A stretch of 64,000 bases of DNA from JANSWY01 sp965228955. Its GTDB lineage: Bacteria; Bacteroidota; Bacteroidia; Cytophagales; Cyclobacteriaceae. Shown here piece by piece: positions 6,688-15,319 of the stretch. Numbering within the stretch: the first letter of the stretch is position 1; each line of letters starts with the position of its first letter. The notes under the pieces are model-generated. The model made no database searches. It was not told where the DNA came from and saw nothing but the letters and a program-made list of their open reading frames with translations. The stretch is from the NCBI GenBank assembly GCA_965228955.1, contig OZ245848.1:2170001-2234000 (forward strand), in the 5' to 3' direction. Both the position numbers and the translations under genes were made by a program.

Positions 6688-9213
6688 ATGCTGGGCAACA
6701 TTGGACATATTGCAATCATTGTTGCTTTTGTGGGGATATTAATATCCTGTATTAGCTATTCGCTTTCATTAAAACCTTCCATACGTAACCAAGAATGTTG
6801 GATGATGCTGGGGAGGTATTCATTCATTACGCAGTTTGGTTCGATAACTCTGGTTCTGATTCTATTATTTATTGCAATTTTCAATCATGATTACCAGTAC
6901 TATTACGCCTGGCGACATTCTTCAAATGACTTACCATTCTATTATGTGATTTCTAGTTTTTGGGAAGGTCAGGAAGGAAGCTTTTTAGTCTGGATATTCT
7001 GGAATGCCCTAATAGGATTCATTGTTTTGAGAAAAGCAGGCAAGTGGGAGTCTTGGTTATTTATAATAATTGGGGTTATCCAATTGATATTAATTAGTAT
7101 GATCCTAGGTGTTTATCTCTCAGATACTTTTAATATTGGTATTTCACCTTTTCAATTGCTTAAAGATGTCAGCTCAAACCCGATCTTTAAAATTGATCCG
7201 GGTTTCATTCCAAAAGATGGAAATGGATTAAATCCGTTACTTCAAAATATCTGGATGGTAATTCATCCTCCAATAATATTCTTAGGCTTTGCAGTCTCGT
7301 TAATTCCATTCGCATATTGTATCTCAGGTTTATTCAAAAAAGATATTTCATGGATTAAGCCTGCCCAGATTTGGATGCTTGTATCATTAGCAATCCTGAG
7401 TGCAGGTATTATGATGGGAGCTTATTGGGCGTATGAGACTTTGAATTTTGGAGGCTACTGGAACTGGGATCCAGTTGAGAATGCAATCCTGATCCCGTGG
7501 ATTGTGATGGTTGCTGCTACACATGGCATTATTCTTCATCAGAAAAGAGGCAAAGGGCTTCTCTTGACAATTGGCCTTATAGTTAGTTCATATTTTCTGA
7601 TCATCTATTCAACTTTTTTGACAAGAAGCGGAATTCTTGGTGATACTAGTGTTCATTCTTTCACCGATCTGGGATTATCAGGACAGTTGTTGATTTTAAT
7701 GGGAGCTGTGATTGCCATTATTGTTGTCGCATTGGTTTACTCCTGGAAGTATATGAAATCACTAAGAGAAACATCCTCAGAAAATCTATTGGAGTTTCTT
7801 ATGATCATTGGCATATCCATCTTGTTGCTCTCAGCATTTCAGATATTACTTCCTACGTCAATTCCAGTTTTCAACAAGATTATCGGAGGCTTAGGATTTA
7901 GTAGTAATGCCGCTCCACCAACAGATCCCGTTGGATTCTATTCAAAATTTCAGATTTGGTTTGCTGTAGGTTTTTGCTTCCTTGCTTTCTTGGCGCAGGT
8001 TGTCTATTGGAAAAGAATTAGGGGGTTTTCGGCCTATGAAAAAGTATTTTCCGTTCCGCTGTTTCTGGCTCTTTTAACTGGTGGTGCTTTATTACTTAAA
8101 GTAGGATACACCGATTGGACGTATATCGTAGTGATTTTTGTTTCCTTGTTAGGAGCATTTGTATCGATACAAATCATATATGGTTTTATCAGGCAGAACC
8201 TGAAAGTCTCTGGTGGCACATTCTCTCATGCGGGATTTATGATCATGCTATTGGGAATGGTCTTATCTGCAGGATATTCGAAAATTATTTCACAGAACAT
8301 TTCCATCACTTCTCCAGAGAGTAGCTTGCCGATACACGCGGTTCAGGAAAATACACTATTGACGAGGAACAAGCCAATACCTCTAAAAGACTATCAAATT
8401 ACCTTTTCAAACAAATACATTGAGTCTATTGAAGGTGAATTGATTAGTACTGCTGGGTTACGTAATACCAATCATGAAGAGTTTAAAATTCTTAAAAGTG
8501 GAGATACAATCGAAATAAATAAGGAGAATACTTACTACGATCTAAAGATTCAGGATGGAGACAACTTGTATCATGTTCTACCCAGAATGCAAAACAATCC
8601 AGAGATGGGTTACATAGCATCTCCATCAATTCTTTCATTCTGGGACAAAGACATTTACATTCATGTGACAAACTTCCCAGATCCTGAAAAACAGGAATGG
8701 GAAAATACTGAACTGCTACAGCTAGCTCCTTCTGAGTCACTTGAAATGTTTGGATTGTCCATCAAATTATTGAACAGTGAATTGTCCACCATAGCCGAGG
8801 ATCAATCAGAATTACTTATCACTTCACACTTTCAAATAGATGATCAGGGTTATCAATATAGTCTTGATCCGATGTATGGCATTTCAAAAGGAAGGGTTCA
8901 GTTATATCCTTCATCATCAGAAGAGCTGGGAGTCAAAGTACTTGTGGAGTCAATAGATCCAAATTCAGGTGCTGTTCAATTCAGATTAATCTATTCGCAA
9001 AGAGATTGGATTACTGTAAAAGCAATTGAGATGCCGTTTATCAACCTACTATGGATTGGTACTTTCATTATGGTATTTGGAATAGGACTTTCAATTGTAG
9101 CGAAAGTTAAGGTTCCTGTTTTGAAAGTGTCCAGAGGTCTTGGTGTTGAAGATTCAGGTGAAAAATGGAAGTCGGGCATGGTTTATCAAATCATAAATAA
9201 AAAGATAAAATGA
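6688..9213 (+). CDS. CcmF-like cytochrome c haem lyase
   Basis: A polytopic membrane protein of about 841 residues with at least a dozen helices. Its WWD-type signature (GGYWNWDPVENA, preceded by MMGAYWAYETLNF) is typical of CcmF/NrfE haem-handling proteins that attach haem to CXXCH apocytochromes. A periplasmic domain of about 200 residues precedes the last helix near the C-terminus, as in CcmF. It is longer than E. coli CcmF (647). The frame opens at a TTG overlapping the previous stop, but ATG 6688 is preferred. The next gene, a pentahaem cytochrome, overlaps its stop by 4 bases (ATGA). The coupling suggests a haem lyase dedicated to this operon, as NrfE is to nrf. Other Ccm proteins are not in the window. 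Confidence 0.87.
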   Translation: MLGNIGHIAIIVAFVGILISCISYSLSLKPSIRNQECWMMLGRYSFITQFGSITLVLILLFIAIFNHDYQYYYAWRHSSNDLPFYYVISSFWEGQEGSFLVWIFWNALIGFIVLRKAGKWESWLFIIIGVIQLILISMILGVYLSDTFNIGISPFQLLKDVSSNPIFKIDPGFIPKDGNGLNPLLQNIWMVIHPPIIFLGFAVSLIPFAYCISGLFKKDISWIKPAQIWMLVSLAILSAGIMMGAYWAYETLNFGGYWNWDPVENAILIPWIVMVAATHGIILHQKRGKGLLLTIGLIVSSYFLIIYSTFLTRSGILGDTSVHSFTDLGLSGQLLILMGAVIAIIVVALVYSWKYMKSLRETSSENLLEFLMIIGISILLLSAFQILLPTSIPVFNKIIGGLGFSSNAAPPTDPVGFYSKFQIWFAVGFCFLAFLAQVVYWKRIRGFSAYEKVFSVPLFLALLTGGALLLKVGYTDWTYIVVIFVSLLGAFVSIQIIYGFIRQNLKVSGGTFSHAGFMIMLLGMVLSAGYSKIISQNISITSPESSLPIHAVQENTLLTRNKPIPLKDYQITFSNKYIESIEGELISTAGLRNTNHEEFKILKSGDTIEINKENTYYDLKIQDGDNLYHVLPRMQNNPEMGYIASPSILSFWDKDIYIHVTNFPDPEKQEWENTELLQLAPSESLEMFGLSIKLLNSELSTIAEDQSELLITSHFQIDDQGYQYSLDPMYGISKGRVQLYPSSSEELGVKVLVESIDPNSGAVQFRLIYSQRDWITVKAIEMPFINLLWIGTFIMVFGIGLSIVAKVKVPVLKVSRGLGVEDSGEKWKSGMVYQIINKKIK

Positions 9214-9908
9214 TCAATATAAGTAGAAGAAGGAAAAGACAATGGATAGGTTTTGCCACGGGATTGTTTGTAACAGTGGTTGCTTATGTGGTTCTTTCAA
9301 GTCCGTCCAATGAAGAGTTCCTATCAAAAGGACCAATGAATAAAGGTCACGAAGGTTTCTCCTGTGAGTCTTGTCATACTGATTCAAAAGGAAATGTATT
9401 TCAGCAAATACAAGCTAACGTGATGTTTGTTTTTGGTGCCCGGAAAACAGAAGCTGATTTTGGAACAGAAAATGTCGATAATAATAAGTGTCTTGATTGT
9501 CATGATAGGGCCAATGATCGCCACCCATTACACAGGTTTACAGAACCTCGGTTTGTTGAAGCCAGAAAGAATATTGGCGTCACCTATTGCGAATCCTGCC
9601 ACCTGGAGCACAATGGTTTGAGAATAACCCAGGTTGAAACAGGTTACTGTGAAAACTGTCATGGAGACACGGATCTTAAGAATGACCCTCTGGAGATTTC
9701 TCATAAAGATCTTATAGCTCAGGAAATGTGGACGTCTTGCCTGCAATGTCACGATTTTCATGGAAATCACATATATCATGCAGCAGAAAGCATGATGGAC
9801 ACAATACCTCTCAAAATTGTAAGGGAATATTTCGATGGGGGAGCTTCTCCGTACTCAGATAAGAAGAAATATTACGCTCTTACGGAAGAAGAATTAAATA
9901 AAAAATAG
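9210..9908 (+). CDS. Membrane-anchored pentahaem cytochrome c
   Basis: A 232-residue protein with one N-terminal membrane anchor (about residues 12-30) and five CXXCH haem sites at C52, C94, C127, C147 and C177 (CESCH, CLDCH, CESCH, CENCH, CLQCH). Additional His residues in each interval could be distal ligands. It resembles small multihaem electron carriers of the cytochrome c3/c7 and NapC/NrfH type, but no closer family was recognised. It is translationally coupled to the CcmF-like gene and ends the operon that starts at hemA. It probably accepts electrons from the diheme membrane protein and passes them to a periplasmic oxidoreductase. It is not NrfA: it is too short and has no CXXCK site. 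Confidence 0.85.
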   Translation: MINISRRRKRQWIGFATGLFVTVVAYVVLSSPSNEEFLSKGPMNKGHEGFSCESCHTDSKGNVFQQIQANVMFVFGARKTEADFGTENVDNNKCLDCHDRANDRHPLHRFTEPRFVEARKNIGVTYCESCHLEHNGLRITQVETGYCENCHGDTDLKNDPLEISHKDLIAQEMWTSCLQCHDFHGNHIYHAAESMMDTIPLKIVREYFDGGASPYSDKKKYYALTEEELNKK

Positions 9909-10174
9909 TCTGGAATTCCACTATGACTGGACTAAAATTCAACATAAACTTCAATCTATCAATTAGTTGTAGTCAATTAGCTGCGTTTTCGCAGGTCAAA
10001 ACATGGCATAAAAAGAGGTATAAACCTGATTGATTCCATGGAGCTGAGGATTTTGCCCTGCTATCTTTGCATCACTACTACTATTAAGGTTTGTGATAAT
10101 CTAAACGAAGCGACATTACCCTCTAATGATTACCGCTAACCAATCCGAATCTTTTATCTTTTAATTGTGATGTG

Positions 10175-10203
10175 AAACCTGTGGAAACGCAGGTTTTTTT
10201 CTT
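10175..10203 (+). terminator. Rho-independent terminator after pentahaem cytochrome
   Basis: Nine-base-pair stem AAACCTGTG/CGCAGGTTT (one G-U pair) closed by a GAAA tetraloop and followed by a run of T. It ends the hemA-cytochrome operon about 270 bases after the last stop codon and stands just before the TACGTA cluster of the next unit. Confidence 0.75.
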
Positions 10204-10207
10204 TTAT

Positions 10208-10243
10208 ATACGTAATTACGTATTTTATTCTATTTCTACGTAG
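10208..10243 (+). promoter_or_regulatory. TACGTA cluster, distal part of porin promoter
   Basis: ATACGTAATTACGTAT (10208-10223) is a perfect palindrome of two heptamers with no spacer. It is followed by CTACGTAG (10236-10243). The hexamer matches the half-sites of the 7-2-7 operator 165 bases downstream, so this may be a secondary, distal binding site. Confidence 0.45.
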
Positions 10244-10405
10244 TTAAAATTCCTCTCAAAACTTCTGATGTTTTTAGTTCTTAAGTGCTTAATAAACAGC
10301 TATTAATAATATTAAACCTGCCATAACGCAGTTTTTATATTGTTAAAAAAGGGAATAATTATTGATTCTGAACATTGATTACTTAGAATTGCTCACTTAT
10401 AATTG

Positions 10406-10421
10406 TACGTATAAATACGTA
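10406..10421 (+). promoter_or_regulatory. Putative NarL-type operator upstream of porin-nrt genes
   Basis: TACGTATAAATACGTA: heptamers TACGTAT and ATACGTA separated by AA, the same 7-2-7 palindrome as at 2421. It ends 62 bases before the porin start codon, a distance close to those at hemA and nasA. Confidence 0.6.
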
Positions 10422-10483
10422 ATTAAAATAAGTAATAATACGTGATGTTCAATCTAATACTTACCAACTTAAACAATAAAGCA

Positions 10484-11758
10484 ATGAAAGGACGCATACT
10501 ATTGGCTTTAGTATTGTGTTTCGTAGGGATCACAAACCTATCGGCACAGTTAAAGATCTCAGCAGAGGTTAGACCTAGAACTGAGTTTAGAAACGGATTC
10601 AAAACATTGAAGACATCAGAAGATGTAGAGGCTGCTCTATTCACTGAGCAGAGAAGTAGATTATACCTTGACTATAAAGCAGAGAAGTATAAGTTTAAAC
10701 TTGCTTTTCAGGACATAAGAGTTTGGGGTGAGACTAGTCAGATTTTCAAGGAGGAATTAGGAAAGACTTTCATAAGTGAAGCTTGGGGACAGTATTATTT
10801 CACTGATAACTTATCAGTAAAAGCTGGACGTCAGATTATTTCTTACGATAACCAGAGATTTCTCGGTGGCTTAGAGTGGGCTCAGCAGGGAAGAAGACAT
10901 GATGCGCTCCTTTTCATTTTTGATAAAGCTGAATCTAAAACAAAATTCCACTTAGGATTCGCTTACAACCAGGATGATGACAGAGCTGAACCAACCTTAT
11001 TACAAGGTGATGGTGCTAGATTCTATTCAGTAGGAGGTAACTACAAGTCGATGCAATATGGATGGTTTCACAAAGACTTTGAGTCAGCTAAATTATCATT
11101 ATTAGCATTCAACGCAGGATATCAAAACGCAGACTCTACTGTTTCATTCAAGCAGACTTTTGGAGTGATTGGTAGCAAAAAGATTGGTGGACTTACACTC
11201 GGTGGTGATGTTTATTACCAAACAGGTGAATTTGGAGGAAACAATGTTAATGCACTTCTAGCTGGTGTTTATGCGACAGTCAAAACTCCTGCAACGCCTG
11301 TAACAATTGGTTATGAGTACATCTCTGGTAAAGATGACGATGATACATCAACTGATATCACAAACTTCAGCCCTGACTTTGGTACTAACCATGCACACAA
11401 TGGTTTAATGGATTACTTCTTCGTTGGACCTGCAAACGGTAATGTGGGTGTGGCTGACATCTACTTGAAGACAAAATTCAAACTTGGAAAAGGTGCATTA
11501 CTTGCTCATGCACATGAATTCCTTACAGGTTCTAAGCAATTAGACGAAACAGGAGGAGAGTTATCCAAAGCAATGGGTACCGAAGTTGACCTGGTTTATG
11601 TAAGAAAACTTGCTCCAGATGTGACACTTCACCTTGGTTATTCTCAAATGTTTGGAACAGATACAATGGAGGCACTGAGAGGTGGTGACGCTTCACTATT
11701 CACCAATTGGGGATGGGCTATGCTAACATTCAAACCAACATTATTCAAATCAGAATAA
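10484..11758 (+). CDS. Alginate-export-type outer-membrane porin
   Basis: About 424 residues from ATG 10484, which begins a clean signal peptide (MKGRILLALVLCFVGITNLSAQ). The GTG 14 codons upstream would put extra residues in front of it. The mature part is rich in alternating hydrophobic beta strands ending in TLFKSE, with blocks such as RLYLDYKAEKYKFKLAFQDIRVWG and LSVKAGRQIISYDNQRFLGGLEW typical of the Alginate_exp barrel family. In Bacteroidota such porins often stand next to NrtA-type transporters, so the likely task is passage of nitrate or nitrite through the outer membrane. It is preceded by the operator palindrome and followed by nrtA after 55 bases, so it probably starts the uptake operon. 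Confidence 0.82.
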   Translation: MKGRILLALVLCFVGITNLSAQLKISAEVRPRTEFRNGFKTLKTSEDVEAALFTEQRSRLYLDYKAEKYKFKLAFQDIRVWGETSQIFKEELGKTFISEAWGQYYFTDNLSVKAGRQIISYDNQRFLGGLEWAQQGRRHDALLFIFDKAESKTKFHLGFAYNQDDDRAEPTLLQGDGARFYSVGGNYKSMQYGWFHKDFESAKLSLLAFNAGYQNADSTVSFKQTFGVIGSKKIGGLTLGGDVYYQTGEFGGNNVNALLAGVYATVKTPATPVTIGYEYISGKDDDDTSTDITNFSPDFGTNHAHNGLMDYFFVGPANGNVGVADIYLKTKFKLGKGALLAHAHEFLTGSKQLDETGGELSKAMGTEVDLVYVRKLAPDVTLHLGYSQMFGTDTMEALRGGDASLFTNWGWAMLTFKPTLFKSE

Positions 11759-11813
11759 TCATTCTACAAATACAGACTATCAAAGAATTTAAATACCTAA
11801 CGATTTTAAGAAA

Positions 11814-13196
11814 ATGAAAAATAATATCTTCAAAGTTCTATTCTTGGCAGTAGTTTCCGCAGTGCTTTATGCCTGCGGAGGTACTTCTGCAAAAGACGCT
11901 GGCTCAGTAGAAACTGTAGCAACAACCAGCAACACAGTACAACTAGAAATTGAAAAACCTCAGCTGACTTTCGGGTTCATTAAGCTTACTGATATGGCTC
12001 CACTAGCAATTGCTAAAGAGCTTGGTTACTTCGAGGATGAAGGACTATTTGTAACAATCGAAGCACAGTCAAACTGGAAGAATGTTCTTGATCGAGTAAT
12101 TGATGGACAGTTAGACGGTTCGCATATGTTAGCTGGACAGCCAATTGCAGCAGGAGCTGGTTTTGGTAGACAAGCTGAATTAGTGACTCCATTCTCAATG
12201 GACCTTAATGGTAATGGAATCACCGTATCAAACGATGTTTGGTCAAAAATGAAAGCAAATGTTCCGATGGGAGAGGATGGAAGACCTGCTCACCCAATCA
12301 AGGCAGATGCTTTAGTTCCAGTAGTAAAAGAATATAAAGATGCAGGAAAGCCATTCAAAATGGGTATGGTATTCCCGGTTTCAACACACAATTATGAGAT
12401 TAGATATTGGTTAGCTGCAGCAGGAATCAACCCTGGCTTCTATACTGCTGATAACATTCAAGGACAGGTAGATGCTGATGTTTTACTTTCAGTAACTCCT
12501 CCACCACAAATGCCAGCTACTCTTGAGGCAGGTACAATCTACGGTTACTGTGTAGGTGAACCATGGAATCAGCAAGCTGTTTTCAAAGGTATCGGTGTAC
12601 CAGTAACTACTAACTATGATATCTGGAAGAATAACCCTGAAAAAGTATTTGTGATGACCAAGAAGTTCATCGATGAAAATCCAAATACTGCCATAGCTGT
12701 AACGAAAGCTTTAATCAGAGCTGGAAAGTGGCTTGATACTCCAAGAAACAGACCAAAGGCAGTTGGAATTCTTTCAATGCCTGAATATGTAGGTGCTGAC
12801 TCTGTAGTAATCGCAAACTCCATGACTGGAACATTTGAATTCGAAAAAGGAGACAAGAGATCCATGCCTGATTTCAATGTATTCTACAGATACAACGCTA
12901 CTTATCCATTCTACTCTGACGGAATCTGGTTCCTTACTCAGATGAGAAGATGGGGACAAATTCCTGAAGCTAAACCAGCTGACTGGTACAGTGAAACAAT
13001 CAAAGACATTTACAGACCAGATATCTGGGAGAAAGCAGCAAAACTTCTTGTAGAAGAAGGATACCTAGAAGCATCTGAGATTCCTGAAACTGACGGGTAC
13101 AAAGCTGCAACAGATGAATTTATAGATGGAACAACCTATGATGCAAAAGATCCAATAGGTTACATCAACAGTTTTGAAATTGGAAACAAGGACTGA
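11814..13196 (+). CDS. nrtA: NrtA/CmpA-type nitrate-binding lipoprotein
   Basis: A 460-residue solute-binding protein with a lipoprotein signal (VSAVLYACGG). The mature part has the NrtA/CmpA start (LTFGFIKLTDMAPLAIAKELGYFEDEGLFV), the DGSHMLAGQPIA segment and the YGYCVGEPWNQQA block that lines the anion site in this family. It should capture nitrate (or nitrite) in the periplasm and hand it to the permease encoded next. Bicarbonate binding, as in CmpA, is less likely beside nasA. It is separated from nrtB by a long inverted repeat, which may let it be made in excess over the membrane part, as usual for binding proteins. Confidence 0.9.
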   Translation: MKNNIFKVLFLAVVSAVLYACGGTSAKDAGSVETVATTSNTVQLEIEKPQLTFGFIKLTDMAPLAIAKELGYFEDEGLFVTIEAQSNWKNVLDRVIDGQLDGSHMLAGQPIAAGAGFGRQAELVTPFSMDLNGNGITVSNDVWSKMKANVPMGEDGRPAHPIKADALVPVVKEYKDAGKPFKMGMVFPVSTHNYEIRYWLAAAGINPGFYTADNIQGQVDADVLLSVTPPPQMPATLEAGTIYGYCVGEPWNQQAVFKGIGVPVTTNYDIWKNNPEKVFVMTKKFIDENPNTAIAVTKALIRAGKWLDTPRNRPKAVGILSMPEYVGADSVVIANSMTGTFEFEKGDKRSMPDFNVFYRYNATYPFYSDGIWFLTQMRRWGQIPEAKPADWYSETIKDIYRPDIWEKAAKLLVEEGYLEASEIPETDGYKAATDEFIDGTTYDAKDPIGYINSFEIGNKD

Positions 13197-13203
13197 CCAT
13201 TAA

Positions 13204-13256
13204 TTAAGTTAGGTGTTCGGGTGGGAAGCAAGGCTTTCTGCCTGAACCTGACTTAA
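13204..13256 (+). promoter_or_regulatory. Long intercistronic stem-loop between nrtA and nrtB
   Basis: Arms 13204-13229 and 13233-13256 can pair over about 24 positions with several G-U pairs, one 2-base bulge (TG, 13214-13215) and an AAG loop. No T run follows, so it is not a standard terminator. Its place between a binding-protein gene and its permease suggests mRNA protection or partial termination that keeps nrtA expression above nrtB. Confidence 0.65.
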
Positions 13257-13294
13257 AAACATCACAATCAGTAGTAGACTTAACTTAATTAATT

Positions 13295-14395
13295 ATGAAA
13301 GATAAAATTATTAACGGACTAAGATTTGCTGGACTAGGCTTTATGGAGCCTCTGGTACGTCTAATCAACGGAGAGGAACCGAAGAAGAATTCCATCAACC
13401 TGGTTAAAAGGGTTGTTATTCCTGTTTTCTCTATTTTCCTATTCATCATGATTTGGCATGGTGGTGCAACATACCTGTACAATGTTGAAGCTGATGCCAA
13501 AATTGAAAAAGCATTAAATGACCAGGGTGAAGAAGCAGCCAAAGAAATGGAAGCTTGTATAGCGTCTGGTGATGTAAGCTGTAAACCTAACGCGCTACCT
13601 TCTCCACTAGAAGTATTTGGAGCTTATAAGAAATTGATGAAGGATCACGCTGAAATCAGTGTGAAGAAAGATGAGTTCAAACAAAAGGTAGCAAAAACAA
13701 ACGAGCAAAGAATCGCAAAAGGTCAAAAGCCAATTACTTATACCGGTAGACCGTCATTTGTAGATCAGATTGGTACAAGTCTTAAGACTGTTTTGGCAGG
13801 ATTTGTTCTTGCATTGCTTATTGCTGTTCCTATTGGGATAATCATCGGACTGAGTGATGTACTTAGAAACTCATTCAACTGGTTAATTCAAATCTTTAAG
13901 CCAGTATCTCCTGTAGTTTGGTTGCTATTGGTATTCATGATCGTAAAGACACTAATCACGGATCCAGATCTTGATAAGTCATTTATTATTTCTTTCATAA
14001 GTGTAGGACTTTGTGCAATGTGGGCAACACTGGTAAATACAAGTGTTGGAGTAAGTTCTGTTGATAAGGATTTTATCAATGTATCAAAAGTATTAAGACT
14101 TGGTGTTGGTAAAAACATCTTCAAAGTTGTTCTTCCTGCATCATTCCCTATGATTTTCACAGGATTAAGAATTACTGTTTCTGTTGCCTGGATGGTACTT
14201 ATTGCGATTGAGCTATTAGCACAAAGCCCGGGATTAGGTTCATTCGTATGGGAAGAGTTCCAGAACGGTTCAAGTGAGTCTAATGCCAAGATCATTGTTG
14301 CCATGTTTGTAATTGGTATCATTGGTTTTATGCTGGATAGAATAATGATCATGGTTCAGAAGGTTGTAAGCTTCGAGAAGACTGAGATTGCTTAA
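13295..14395 (+). CDS. nrtB: Nitrate ABC transporter permease
   Basis: A 366-residue permease of the binding-protein-dependent type. The C-terminal 230 residues are a normal NrtB/SsuC core of about five or six helices, with the coupling (EAA) loop VSKVLRLGVGKNIFKVVLPASFP. The first helix (about residues 42-60) is separated from the core by about 100 mainly charged residues carrying two cysteines (ACIASGDVSC). This makes the protein longer than cyanobacterial NrtB (about 275). The insertion probably lies on the periplasmic side, where it could contact the binding protein. The two ATPases follow directly. Assignment to nitrate rests on nrtA and nasA as neighbours. Confidence 0.88.
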   Translation: MKDKIINGLRFAGLGFMEPLVRLINGEEPKKNSINLVKRVVIPVFSIFLFIMIWHGGATYLYNVEADAKIEKALNDQGEEAAKEMEACIASGDVSCKPNALPSPLEVFGAYKKLMKDHAEISVKKDEFKQKVAKTNEQRIAKGQKPITYTGRPSFVDQIGTSLKTVLAGFVLALLIAVPIGIIIGLSDVLRNSFNWLIQIFKPVSPVVWLLLVFMIVKTLITDPDLDKSFIISFISVGLCAMWATLVNTSVGVSSVDKDFINVSKVLRLGVGKNIFKVVLPASFPMIFTGLRITVSVAWMVLIAIELLAQSPGLGSFVWEEFQNGSSESNAKIIVAMFVIGIIGFMLDRIMIMVQKVVSFEKTEIA

Positions 14396-14422
14396 TTATT
14401 TATTAGACTAAAAGACAAAGAA

Positions 14423-15307
14423 ATGGCAATACTCGAGTTGAAAAATGTATCGAAATCCTACGGGACAGGTACTAACATAACAGAAGTTTTGACTGATATA
14501 AACCTACAGATTGAGGACGGAGAATTCGTGGCGATTGTAGGTTTTACTGGAAGTGGAAAAACCACTCTGATCAACCTGATAAATGGACTTCACTTTCCAG
14601 ACTATGGTGAGGTACTGATGAAAGGAAAGCCAATCACCGGCCCAGGACCAGATAGGGGAGTGATCTTTCAGAACTACTCCATTCTACCTTGGTTAAGCGT
14701 TTATCAAAACGTGAAACTAGCGGTTGATGAAATCTTTCCTGGATGGAGTAAAAAAGAAAAAGAAGAACATGTGAGAAAATATGTCAATATGGTAAACCTC
14801 TCACATGCAATAGATAAAAAGCCTGCAGAGCTATCTGGAGGAATGAGACAAAGAGTCTCAGTAGCCAGGGCGCTGGCTATGAACCCAGAAGTCTTGTTGA
14901 TGGATGAGCCGCTTAGTGCATTGGATGCATTAACAAGAGGAACACTTCAGGAGGAGATCATTAACATTTGGAGCGAGGACAAGAAAACCGCTCTGCTAAT
15001 TACAAATGATGTTGATGAAGGAATCATCATGGCGGATAGAATTATTCCATTGACACCAGGACCAAATGCAACATTGGGTCCAGAATTCAAAATCAATTTT
15101 GGCAGACCAAGAGACGTAACAGAAATCAATAAGGATCCTGAGTACAAGAAACTTAGGAACGAAATTATTGAGTATTTAATTGATGTAGGAGCTACAAGAA
15201 AACAAAGCAATTCTGCTACCTACGAACTTCCGGACTTGAAACCAGTAATGCCTGGTAGAATAAGTTGGAGGAGAAAGAAGAAAGAAGAACAAGTAAAGTA
15301 TTTCTAA
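14423..15307 (+). CDS. Nitrate ABC transporter ATPase, first subunit (H-loop Asn)
   Basis: A 294-residue ATPase of the NrtC/NrtD/SsuB group. It has Walker A (GFTGSGKTT), Q loop (VIFQNYSILPW), a canonical signature (LSGGMRQR) and Walker B (VLLMDEPLSALD). The switch histidine that normally follows (ITHDVDEA) is Asn here: ITNDVDEG. It lacks the C-terminal binding-protein-like domain of cyanobacterial NrtC. The second ATPase starts 12 bases after its stop and has the opposite pattern, so the two probably form a heterodimer with one normal and one weakened ATP site. Confidence 0.9.
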   Translation: MAILELKNVSKSYGTGTNITEVLTDINLQIEDGEFVAIVGFTGSGKTTLINLINGLHFPDYGEVLMKGKPITGPGPDRGVIFQNYSILPWLSVYQNVKLAVDEIFPGWSKKEKEEHVRKYVNMVNLSHAIDKKPAELSGGMRQRVSVARALAMNPEVLLMDEPLSALDALTRGTLQEEIINIWSEDKKTALLITNDVDEGIIMADRIIPLTPGPNATLGPEFKINFGRPRDVTEINKDPEYKKLRNEIIEYLIDVGATRKQSNSATYELPDLKPVMPGRISWRRKKKEEQVKYF

Positions 15308-15319
15308 ATCAGTTATGTC

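Larger units (their letters stand above)
9909..10483 (+). other. Long regulatory intergenic region before the porin
   Basis: No gene is seen in these 575 bases. The region holds a perfect small hairpin, CTGCG-TTTT-CGCAG (9981-9994), a strong terminator (10175-10203), a TACGTA cluster (10208-10243), a weaker CTGC/GCAG hairpin followed by five T (10315-10336), and the 16-bp operator palindrome at 10406-10421. Three hairpins share a CTGC/GCAG core. The sequence before the porin start is therefore a plausible site of transcriptional control, possibly including attenuation. Confidence 0.5.

Noticed and set aside
6311..6715. A 134-codon minus-strand frame over the reductase gene
   Set aside because: It is antisense to the conserved ferredoxin domain and shows no family pattern.
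9210..9908. Annotation of the pentahaem cytochrome as nitrite reductase NrfA
   Set aside because: It is half the length of NrfA and has no CXXCK active-site haem motif.
13204..13256. Terminator after nrtA
   Set aside because: The hairpin lacks a following T run and nrtB continues the same pathway 39 bases later, so full termination is unlikely.
13888..14352. A 154-codon minus-strand frame over nrtB
   Set aside because: It is antisense to the permease core; its composition mirrors the permease codons.
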